Shown in pieces: positions 23,218 to 32,528 of a DNA stretch of 64,000 bases. Numbering within the stretch: position 1 is the stretch's first letter; each line of letters starts with the position of its first letter. The stretch spans positions 1,957,214 to 2,021,213 of the forward strand of contig QEOQ01000180.1 in the NCBI GenBank assembly GCA_010279815.1. Reading direction: 5' to 3'. The position numbers and the translations under genes were made by a program. The stretch comes from Brachionus plicatilis. Taxonomy: Eukaryota > Rotifera > Eurotatoria > Ploima > Brachionidae. The notes beneath the pieces are model-generated. The model did not search any database, had not been told where the DNA came from, and saw only the letters and a program-made list of their open reading frames with translations.

Positions 23218-23960
23218 TATTTGATATTGAAATTTATAAATTAGGGTAAAACGACGCTTTAATTTATTTTTTTTAATTGTATAGTTAATTTTTGAAATTT
23301 AAATAAAAAAAGAATGGTTTGCAAATGCAAAGTATCATCATTTTTTAAAGAAATTTTGGTAATTTAGAATTATTGTATTTGTTTTAAATGTAACCTTACA
23401 CCAATATTTATTTAATTTTATAATTTTCATTTATAATTGTAAAATTTTGAAATTTCATGATTTCATTTAAAATTTCCGAAAGCAATTTTCTTAAAATCTT
23501 TGTTTTTTATATTCATTATATGACTCTTATGCATTTTTAATCCTACTAAAATTAATCTGATTAGTTAAAAAAAATTCGACAGAAGAAATCTTATACGAAT
23601 TTAAAGTGATTATTTTAGAGTCTTTTGATTTTAGTTTCTTTTTTTTTCATTATTTAATTTGTTAAAAAAATTTATTAATACCAATTTTAGCTATTTTTGG
23701 AAAAAGATTTGAAAAATTCGTTTTTAATCTAGCTAAAATTTCATATTGTGAATTATCGCTTATTTGACGGCACTATATCGTTTCATAGTGAATCTTTTCA
23801 TAGTGTGTTTAAATTTTCATAGTGAAAGTCAATTTCATAGTCACTATCATTTCATAGTGAATTTTTTCATAGTGTTTTATTTCATAGTGTATTTTTATTT
23901 GATGTATACATCGAAACTATAGTTTTTCATAGTTTGTCATTAAAAAACATAAATTTAAGA

Positions 23961-24344
23961 ATGATAAAAAATTTCCTTAGTGAAAACAAAGCGAGTAATA
24001 CTCCTAGGCGATTAAGAAGTGGAACTATTTTAAGTAAAATTTCATCTGTAGTTTCTGAAATAAATAATACTAATGTTGAAACATGTGAGGCTACTACAAG
24101 TAAAAATTCTGAGGTTGATGAAATATTTGAATGCGTTGATGATGATATTGAAGACGATGATGATATTGAAGACGATGATGATAATGACGAGGATGATGAT
24201 AACGACCAGGATGAGGATGGTGAATATTACGACGAAAACAATAAAAATGAAACTGTTTTTCATTTTCATTTTGTTGAACCAAATTTTGAGCTACTTGTTA
24301 TATTAAAAACAATAAAAATTTTAAAAGTTATAATTATAATTTGA
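23961..24344 (+). CDS. Acidic reading frame inside the MULE
   Basis: ATG at 23961, about 127 residues: a basic start (MIKNFLSENKASNTPRRLRS) and then a long Asp/Glu tract (positions about 24140-24225). It lies just inside the left subterminal repeat array, on the same strand as the transposase remnant. It may be the truncated N-terminal part of the transposase or an accessory frame of the element. The ending in the AT-rich spacer looks random, so the natural 3' part is probably deleted. Confidence 0.4.
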   Translation: MIKNFLSENKASNTPRRLRSGTILSKISSVVSEINNTNVETCEATTSKNSEVDEIFECVDDDIEDDDDIEDDDDNDEDDDNDQDEDGEYYDENNKNETVFHFHFVEPNFELLVILKTIKILKVIIII

Positions 24345-24358
24345 AAAATTTTAAATAA

Positions 24359-24665
24359 ATTATTTATTTAAAACTTTTCAAATTAATTGAGTCATTTTTA
24401 AAACGTCCTAAATATATTATGTCAGATTTTGAACTTGCTGAATTAAAAGCACTAAGTTCAACATTTAAAGATATAAAAATAGATGGGTGTTTTTTCCATT
24501 ATTCTCAAAACTTATGGAAAAATATGCAAAAAAAAACATTTAAGTACTTTATATGCCACTGATAAGGAAGTACGTTTAGCTTTTAAGCGTTTGAAATGTT
24601 TAGCATTCATTAAGCCAAATGATGTTATTTATGCTTTTAAATTATTAAAAAAAATTTTTACATAA
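24359..24665 (+). pseudogene. MULE transposase catalytic-core fragment, frameshifted
   Basis: Frame 1 reads KRPKYIMSDFELAELKALSS then DIKIDGCFFHYSQNLWKNMQ. This is the MULE core signature (DFE acidic residue, then GCxFHxxQxLW). The frame then breaks inside a run of nine A near 24530 and continues in the next frame as STLYATDKEVRLAFKRLKCL ... NDVIYAFKLLKK. Everything before the DFE block, including the first catalytic Asp and any DNA-binding domain, is missing. The copy is therefore inactive. Confidence 0.85.
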
Positions 24666-24833
24666 ACGTATTTTACGGACACTATGAAAAAAAAAACACT
24701 ATGAATAAATCACACTATGAAATGAATAATCACTATTAAATGATATACACTATGAAATCATCTCTCACTATGAAATATATGCACTATGAAAAAACTCACT
24801 ATGAAATGATCATATTCAAGTCCCTTATTTGAC

Positions 24834-26493
24834 ATTTTTTAAAATCTTTGATTTAATAGAATAGTTTATAGTTATTAAAAATTCTCAAGTCATTAAAAAA
24901 AAATTCTTAAATTAATTTGTGTCATTTAGTATGGGAATAAGCCAAGCTTTCATCCGAGTATCCTCCCTCTGCTTAGCTGTTTCCTATTTCTTTTGTTAAT
25001 TACTTTTTTATTTGTATTAATTATCAATTTTTTTTATTTTAATTTAAGATTTTATTTATTTTTTGGGGCTAAACATCAAAGATTATTATCAAGTATTATA
25101 TTTTTAAAATAGAATAAATAATAATAATAATATATTTTTCAAATAATTAAATATAATTTTATTTGATTATTTCCAATTAAAGATGACTGAAATAATCAAT
25201 TGAAAAAAGTGAGCTGCAGAAAAAAAAATTTGCTGGCAATTTTAAAACACTATTTTACTGGTAACATCAAAGCATAAAATGAAATAATTAATTTAATTTT
25301 TATTTTTTAATTACTAAATTATCTGAAAAATTAAAACCCTTCTTCAAGATTAAGAGATTGTTAAACCACAGATCTAGTTGAATACATTGTGTGAAAAATA
25401 GATGCCAGGTTAAAAATTATCAATTATTAATTGATGTTGATTTCTAATAATTTTTATTTCTATTTAAAAAAATTAATTTTAATTTTTTCATTAAATAACT
25501 TTCTCCAGAAACCGTATTCAAATTATTTCTTGTTTGATTTCTTAGAAAATTACAAATATATAATCAATCAATTTAAAATTCCAAATAAGTCAATTAACTT
25601 TAAAAATTTGAGATACATATGTAAATTTTAAATTAAATAAGGCAGATTATTATCCTATTAAATGATTTTTTGAAAATGTAATTTATTAGTTTTTAGTTGT
25701 AGTGTTTGTTGATTAGAGCATCAAAGAAATTTAAAAATTCAAATCCTGAAAATTTCATCATTATTGTAACAGAAATTAATTCTAATTATGACAAGATGTT
25801 AGAATTTAAAATTTATGAAAAACATTTTTTACAATGGTGGCATTAGTGGAATTTTTTTAAATTCCAAAACCTTTTTTGCACAACCAAATTTTTATTTTTC
25901 TCTGTATCTATCAATATTTCAAATTTTCAGATTAAAGTTCAATATTTTAATTAAATTGTGATTTTTTGAAAAATTATAAAGCTTGAAAAAAAAATTGATT
26001 CTGAATTTAAAATTTAGATCCGATTTTATTCTTGTAAATTCTTATGAGTAATTACAATGAAACTTTGACGTGTACTATAATATCCAAGGAAAGAAACAAA
26101 AATCGATCAATCTTAAAATAGTTACTTAAAGTAACTAAAGGTTTCTTGAATTTCTAGTCTTGCCTGAATATTGAATAATTTCTCATTTAATGTTTCAAAC
26201 TCGGATTACCATATTACGCATTTACCTTTTTCTCTATTTGATTTAATAAAATTTTTTTTAAATGCTTAAGCAAAATATTAAAATTAAAAATTTAAATTCT
26301 TTATTGAAAAAAAAAAGTAATTTAATTAAATCGACTTATATCCCCCTCAAAATTCGGCTCAAAGAATGTCTTTTGATAAGATGATCGAAATTTTTCTTTA
26401 AATAGTTATAAACAAAAATAAACAAAAATATAAAATAGTTCTTACAGAACTATAAATTAAAAAATAAACCTTATTTAAACAACACTTTTACAA
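24834..26493. other. Intergenic, nothing recognised
   Basis: AT-rich. An AAT microsatellite lies near 25118-25135. No coding exon seen. Confidence 0.6.
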
Positions 26494-27132
26494 ATGTGCG
26501 ATTTAAATAAAATTCCTGATCAACGATTATTGATAGGGACATCAAGTTTGATCAAAAGAAGAGAGAGTCTTAATAGCAAAATTTTCAATGAAAAAAATAA
26601 AGAAAATTATTTTCATATAGAGGACTACTCGGAGTCTTTAATTAAAGACTATGCCTTCAATTACCCACTGGAAAAAAGCCCAAAACAGATTAAAGATAAT
26701 TGGGAATCGATTTATCATCTTAAAGTAAAGCCTAATTTTAAATACATGGATTTAAATCAAACCCAACCAAAAATTCCCAATCATGAACCACGTCGTCGAC
26801 AGAAAACATGGTTTCCAACAGTTGTCACAATGAACAAAAAGCATAGAAAAAAATCAACCGAATCTTTAATATTACCGGATATTAATTTTAAACTAAGCGA
26901 TAAGCCTTTTGAGCCGGTAAAGTTGTTACAAGCTAAATTTCAGCAAACTAATGACACCCGTAGGAAAAGTCTACAAAAACAGCTGGATATTTTGAATAGC
27001 TTTGATTTAGAAGAATCAAATAGCAAATTGGCAAGAAATTTGTATTTTCACCCGAAGACTCTTTCATTTACACCATTTTTTAAAGCAAATGCTCAAAAAA
27101 CAAAAAGTTTTGTAGAATTAAAAAAAAACTAA
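26494..27132 (+). CDS. Unknown intronless gene, basic 212-residue protein
   Basis: ATG at 26494, preceded by AAATG-like context (cttttacaaATGTGCG), opens MCDLNKIPDQRLLIGTSSLI. The protein is soluble and basic, with RRRQKTWFPTVVTMNKKHRK in the centre, a Ser/Thr-rich basic patch (KKSTESLILPDINF), and NSKLARNLYFHPKTLSFTPF near the end. There are no membrane segments, signal peptide or known catalytic motif. It has no introns, unlike most genes here, so a retroposed origin or one large terminal exon is possible. An AATAAA-type signal lies 45-50 bp after the stop (gtaataaaac at 27177). Codon use is AT-rich, like its neighbours. I do not recognise the family. Confidence 0.7.
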   Translation: MCDLNKIPDQRLLIGTSSLIKRRESLNSKIFNEKNKENYFHIEDYSESLIKDYAFNYPLEKSPKQIKDNWESIYHLKVKPNFKYMDLNQTQPKIPNHEPRRRQKTWFPTVVTMNKKHRKKSTESLILPDINFKLSDKPFEPVKLLQAKFQQTNDTRRKSLQKQLDILNSFDLEESNSKLARNLYFHPKTLSFTPFFKANAQKTKSFVELKKN

Positions 27133-29193
27133 TTTTTATCTTTTTTTTTTATTTGTGAATATTTTAAATAATTTTGTAATAAAACTTTTATTTTTTTGTA
27201 ATTTTTATTTGATTTTTAATTTATTAGAAAAGCAAGCAAATTTAACTTTATTTATTTGAAAGTAGCATAAGACTTTTGATTGACTATTTGTAATTTATTT
27301 GACAAAATTGATTTAAAAGTATTTAGGCACATCAATATTCATTCCCTCAAAAAATGTCAAATTAGGTTGATTTTCCTGCTGTGTGCATGAGCCTAAATAA
27401 TTTTTCTAAGGAAAATATTCATTAACTTAATTTGATTAAATTGTGTTAGTTCTATGAAAATATTGCTTTGATGTCGATGAAGAAAGGAACAAATAATTTT
27501 ATTAGCGAATACAGGCATGCAATTAGAATTTTAATAAAATTTAAAATTTATTTGTTTGGAAACAAATTAGAATTTATTGTAAATCAAATATTTTGAAATT
27601 TTTTAAGGAATGTAAAAAAATCATAAAATTGTATAGAATTAAATGAACTAGAGCACAGTGCTGGAATTTTTTTAATTTTTGACAATCATGATAAAAAGTT
27701 AAAAATAAAAGGTAAAAATAAACAAAATTTAATTTTTTGGTGGCAGACGCGATATTTCATTTGAAATGCAAATTAGAATCTCTTAAAACGAAATTTTTTT
27801 AAATTCAAAAAGTAAAAGAGGGCAATTTTAAATAAATACAACACTAAATCTATCTTTCAGCATAGAATTAAAATAGTGAGAAAAAAAATTTAATTTTCGC
27901 AAAAAATAAAAATTCTTGAATGAACTTAATTTTCGTAAAGTCTAAAATATTTTAACTTGAATGATATGCTACTTCAAATCTATTAAAAATTCGCTCACAT
28001 TTAATAAAAAACTCCTTTTATTTTATTAAAACTTATATCATTCTTTATACATTTTAATTTTTTTAAAAATTTGTTTTTTATTTATTTTTTAAATTAAATA
28101 TAAAAACAGGCATCAATTTTATTTTTAAAATATGCAAAATTTTATTTTAGTAAATAACAAAAATTCAATAAAAATTGACCAATTTCCAGCTTAAAGATCA
28201 ATTGTTTACTTATCGATTGACCAAGTCAAAAATTTATTTTTAACTTTCTTTATTTAGCAGCTATTTTTTAACAGCCTACAATATGAAATTTTGATAGGTT
28301 TTTATAAAGGCAAATTTTTTTGTTCAAATTTTTAATACTGGTCGTTATATTGGATTTTTTCGTTTAATATTTTCACCAAAATAATCAACAAATTTCGAAT
28401 TCTGTTTTTCAAAATGATATAGTGATATATCAATAATATATATAGCCTAAAATTTACTTTTTCTAAAATTTTTGTATCGGCACTAGTGACATGTCACTTA
28501 CATTATTAACCAAACTTTGTAAAGTCTTCCGACTCTAACTGAATAAAAGAACCAATCTCTTCCTTTTTTATTAAAATTATTTTTTTTTCGTATTTTAATC
28601 GGCATTACGGACATGTCACTAAAGTTGAGACAAAAATTTAAAAAAAGTTAATTTTGGGCTTATATTAACGTTACTAGTGACATGTCAAAACATGTCAAAA
28701 CCTGAAAAAAATTGCTCAATATTTAAAGACATGCTACTTTAGTTTTGTATCTAATTATATTGGTAAGTTTCATTCGAATTCCTATAACATTCTAATTTTA
28801 CGTTAGAATGCTACAGGGTCCGGTGTTGTAGGGTATTTTTGCTAAATTTTTAAAAGTTTCATTGACAATAGATGCCTTTTTTGTTAAAAATTGAAAAGTA
28901 TGATTAAGAAAAAAAATAATTTAATAATTTGAAAAATAAAATAATTTTTTGTTTGTAAAATTACGAGTAGTCAATCAAATAACGAATGGTGCAATTTTCA
29001 TTATTTCTTGACAAAAAGTAACAATAGTTTAAGTATTTTAGCTGTGACTACCAATTGTGTTTAACCGTTTCTAAATACACAGTACTGATTTGCTACAAGG
29101 AATGACGATATTTTACGTAAATTAAAGTCATTTTACTAAAAAAAAGTTATTTTTCTTAAATATCGAAATATTACAAAAGTCATTTAATCAAAG
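27133..29193. other. Intergenic with three copies of a GACATGTCAC motif
   Basis: No coding exon seen. Between 28480 and 28700 a similar string occurs three times: ggcactagtgacatgtcac, ggcattacggacatgtcac, cgttactagtgacatgtcaaaacatgtcaaa. The spacing is about 120 and 70 bp. The core ACATGT is palindromic. Confidence 0.55.
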
Positions 29194-29645
29194 CAGCGGC
29201 CAAGGCAAGTAGTATGCTGGGTATTCTAAAGAACACTTTTGTGAATGGAGATATCACAACTTGGAAAGAAACTCTCCACTTGCTACGTAGGACCTCATCT
29301 AGAGTACGCAGTCCCAGTTTGGTCACCATACCATACTTCTCAAGTTATGCCTTGAGAAGTTCGTGTAATAAAAATGATCCATGATCTCAAAAGTATGCCT
29401 GAGGAAAGATGCCAAAAATTCAATATTCTATCGCTAGAACAACCAAGAAATAGAGGAGATCAAATACAAAAGTTCAAGTTATCCAAAGGTATAGAAGAAC
29501 TAAATTGGCATTCTCGTCCGCAATCATCTATGCCGAGAGGTGATCGAAGAAGCATGTTCCATTCCAAACTTGATGAAAAAAATAACCTGTTAATGAAAAA
29601 AGAATATAATAAATATTTGATCCAAAAAAATATAGGACCGTTTTA
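29194..29645 (+). pseudogene. Non-LTR retrotransposon (LINE) reverse transcriptase C-terminal relic
   Basis: Frame pieces match the conserved tail of Jockey/CR1-like ORF2: KAAAKASSMLGILKNTFVNG, then in another frame RPHLEYAVPVWSPYH, then KMIHDLKSMPEERCQKF followed by LSLEQPRNRGDQI and KGIEELNW. At least two frame breaks separate them, and no catalytic YADD region is present. This is a dead 5'-truncated copy, as is usual for LINEs. Confidence 0.8.
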
Positions 29646-29739
29646 AAAGACCGTCCATCTAGACAGTCTAGACCGTCTGACTACAGCAGTTCTAATAAAA
29701 ACGTAACGCTCACCAACCGACCGTTCGTCAACCGATCCT

Positions 29740-30145
29740 TTAGTTAGATGATAAAACCTTTAAAATTTTAATTAAAATTTTATTTACAGTTTTTAAAGTA
29801 ACTTACTTCTAAAATTTTAGGGAGACATTCCAGTGCATCCAATTTTTTGCTAATTTCTCCGAGATTTTTTCCTACTCGGCTTATTTTTATATGCAACTTA
29901 TCAACAAATTAATTAATTTTTTTTTTTAAATAAGAATATTACTTCCTCATATTAAGCAAAATTGTTTCTCGCCTTTCTATTCAAACTGTCATTAATTGAT
30001 TGTTTTCTTTGCAAATTTAGCCAATCCTGATCATCTCTTACCGAAAGCATTTCGAATGACTTAGAAATTGTCATTTTTCGCTTCAATGATGTTCAGGTCA
30101 ATTGCTTTGGAAATTGTTCCTCCTCATCACCAGAGCTCTCCACTA
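29740..30145 (-). pseudogene. Pseudogene tail of an unidentified coiled-coil protein
   Basis: On the minus strand one phase-consistent path runs through 30145-29943, 29896-29807 and 29757-29740 with GT..AG borders (GTAATA, GTAAGT) and ends in TAA. The first exon reads VESSGDEEEQFPKQLT, stop, TSLKRKMTISKSFEMLSVRD, ... NDSLNRKARNNFA, stop, YEE. The second reads LHIKISRVGKNLGEISKKLD then ALECLPKILE. The third is VLSSN. Two in-frame stops in an otherwise coding-like exon indicate a decayed gene. The tail has a heptad-like pattern, but the family is not recognised. Confidence 0.45.
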
Positions 30146-31062
30146 CTGTTTGTTACAAAGATTTATGATCATATGAATTATTTTAAATGTTAAACTTGAT
30201 AAAATAACGATCACAACTTCACAATGATCAGAGATTAGGTGATCAAATATTTCTCAAGACCGTAGAAATCTAATAACTTGCAATTTTTTATTCAGTTTTT
30301 CCGGAACTAATAACATTCTAAGTAAACTTCAATTTAATTGAACTTTAATTAGAACCATGAATTTCTCTAAAAATCATCAATAATGGTATCATTTAAATAA
30401 ATTTAATTTGGTCAAATTAAATGGGACAAAATAGCATGAAAGGTCGAATAATTAATATTTTTAGAAAATAATTAATTCCAAAGAGTAAAAAAATAATATA
30501 TTTTGCTTTTTATTATCAATACTTAATATTAAATTAAACATTATTTCACACAATAAAAATTTATTTGCTTTTAATTTTGTTTAAAAGAATCAATATAGAA
30601 TTGAAAACGAAAAATAATCAAGTCGAAGAATAAAATAAATTAGCAATGATGTTAAATTAGACTTGAATTTTTTCCGTCCAAATAAAATTATTTTCTGATA
30701 AAGTAAAATCCATGTGAAAGAAATATTGGGATATAAAATATTTCGTTTGGGTGCTAAAAGGAGTCTTAAACAAACTGAAGCTACTTTATTGTTTTAAAAA
30801 AGATTAAATATCATCTTGTTATAAAAATTTATTCATTTGATTATTTTGACCAACTTTTTTTTTTAATTATCTGGATATTTGGGTCTTTTTTCTTAACTGG
30901 ACAATTGCTCTTCTAATTTTAGGGTACAATCTTTGCCAACAAAAAAAATTCCATGGAAACTAAAATACAGTGTTAATTTGATCTTATGGAATTAGTCATC
31001 TTTTAAAAAAGGACGATTTTTTGCATTTTTTTTTTAAATGACTAAAAATTATGCTTAAGTTA
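30146..31062. other. Intergenic, nothing recognised
   Basis: AT-rich sequence with no coding exon or repeat structure that I can support. Confidence 0.55.
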
Positions 31063-31576
31063 TAAATTTTATTAAAATTATATGATACAAAATAAAAAGA
31101 AAAATGCTGGGAAGAAAACACTAATCAAGGAACAGCAAAAACATATAAAAACATTTATTTGTTATTTTAATTGATTTCTTTTAAAAATGAATTTAATAAA
31201 ATGTTAAATAATCGTTGGTTTTTATTCGTTGGAGTAGGAAAATTATTATCTTTGTCGCTAAATTCCATTCTAAGCTCGGTGCAATTCAGGTAAAACTGTT
31301 GAAACTGTCATTTAAGTATTAACTCTTTAAAAAAATTGATCGGTTTTTATTCGATCTCTTCCATATTCTTTTTTTTGTAAATTGTTCTTTCATTAAAAAC
31401 AATATTTTTTCAAAAACCAAATATCCTTTTTTTGGGTTAATAGAGCGATACCATTGCTCCGCTAGATACCCTTTTAGCAAATGCTGTGTTGTTTTTGCTG
31501 TTCTTTAATTATTGTTTTCTTCCCAGCATGTTTATTTTTCTTTTTATTTTGTATCATAGGATTTTAATAAAATTTA
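31063..31576. mobile_element. Foldback element with about 80-bp inverted arms
   Basis: 31063-31141 (taaattttattaaaat...gatacaaaataaaaag...gctgggaagaaaac...aacagcaaaaac) is the imperfect reverse complement of 31492-31576. The right arm carries a few small insertions. The interior of about 350 bp has no frame. No target duplication could be assigned. Confidence 0.65.
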
Positions 31577-31614
31577 TTAAGAAAAAATTATTTATTCAAA
31601 TTTGCAATCCAAAC

Positions 31615-31735
31615 ATGTATCGCCAAATGTATCCTTTTTGCATCCTGGGATACATATTATATCTCAGGATACATATTACATATATATATGTATCGAAGGA
31701 TACATATATGTATTTTTCAAAAAAATATTTTTGAA
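31615..31735. repeat. GGATACATAT / ATGTATCC repeat cluster beside assembly gap
   Basis: At least six GATACAT or ATGTATC units in both orientations occur within 120 bp, just before the run of N. They probably mark the start of a satellite or palindrome that the assembler could not close. Confidence 0.5.
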
Positions 31736-31761
31736 ATACAAAAAAAAAAAAATTTGCATTT

Positions 31762-32359
31762 NNNNNNNNNNNNNNNNNNNNNNNNNNNNNNNNNNNNNNN
31801 NNNNNNNNNNNNNNNNNNNNNNNNNNNNNNNNNNNNNNNNNNNNNNNNNNNNNNNNNNNNNNNNNNNNNNNNNNNNNNNNNNNNNNNNNNNNNNNNNNNN
31901 NNNNNNNNNNNNNNNNNNNNNNNNNNNNNNNNNNNNNNNNNNNNNNNNNNNNNNNNNNNNNNNNNNNNNNNNNNNNNNNNNNNNNNNNNNNNNNNNNNNN
32001 NNNNNNNNNNNNNNNNNNNNNNNNNNNNNNNNNNNNNNNNNNNNNNNNNNNNNNNNNNNNNNNNNNNNNNNNNNNNNNNNNNNNNNNNNNNNNNNNNNNN
32101 NNNNNNNNNNNNNNNNNNNNNNNNNNNNNNNNNNNNNNNNNNNNNNNNNNNNNNNNNNNNNNNNNNNNNNNNNNNNNNNNNNNNNNNNNNNNNNNNNNNN
32201 NNNNNNNNNNNNNNNNNNNNNNNNNNNNNNNNNNNNNNNNNNNNNNNNNNNNNNNNNNNNNNNNNNNNNNNNNNNNNNNNNNNNNNNNNNNNNNNNNNNN
32301 NNNNNNNNNNNNNNNNNNNNNNNNNNNNNNNNNNNNNNNNNNNNNNNNNNNNNNNNNNN
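31762..32359. other. Assembly gap (598 N)
   Basis: A run of N between an A-rich stretch and another poly-A stretch. Any reading frame drawn across it is meaningless. Confidence 0.99.
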
Positions 32360-32528
32360 AAAAAAAAAATAACCAAACGGTCCAAAAAAAGATTTCACAC
32401 AAAATCAACTTGATAAAGTATTTAAAAAAAAAATGGACTCAACAATCCAGACCCAAGGCTAAAATCAAAGTACAAAATTGGTTTGTATACATAAAAGCCG
32501 GGCACACACACTTTCCCAAAAAACTTAT

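Larger units (their letters stand above)
23769..24823. mobile_element. Mutator-like (MULE) DNA transposon, defective, 10-bp target duplication
   Basis: The element is flanked by a perfect 10-bp direct repeat, CTTATTTGAC, at 23759-23768 and 24824-24833. Its ends are related: GGCACTATATCG-TTTCATAGTGAAT on the left and, reversed, GGACTTGAATATGATCA-TTTCATAGTGAG on the right. About eight copies of TTTCATAGTG (some imperfect) fill 23780-23935, and about eight copies of the reverse complement CACTATGAAA fill 24678-24803. Between them lie an acidic reading frame and a MULE transposase remnant. Target duplications of 9-11 bp and long or repeated subterminal motifs are typical of the MULE superfamily. 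Confidence 0.88.

Noticed and set aside
24042..24306. Frames opposite or shifted to the acidic MULE frame
   Set aside because: They are readings of the same GAT/GAC low-complexity tract.
25431..25631. Plus-strand frame of 66 residues
   Set aside because: Composition typical of random AT-rich DNA; no evidence of selection or splicing.
31596..32413. Long frames on both strands across 31.6-32.4 kb
   Set aside because: They consist almost entirely of N; no coding evidence.
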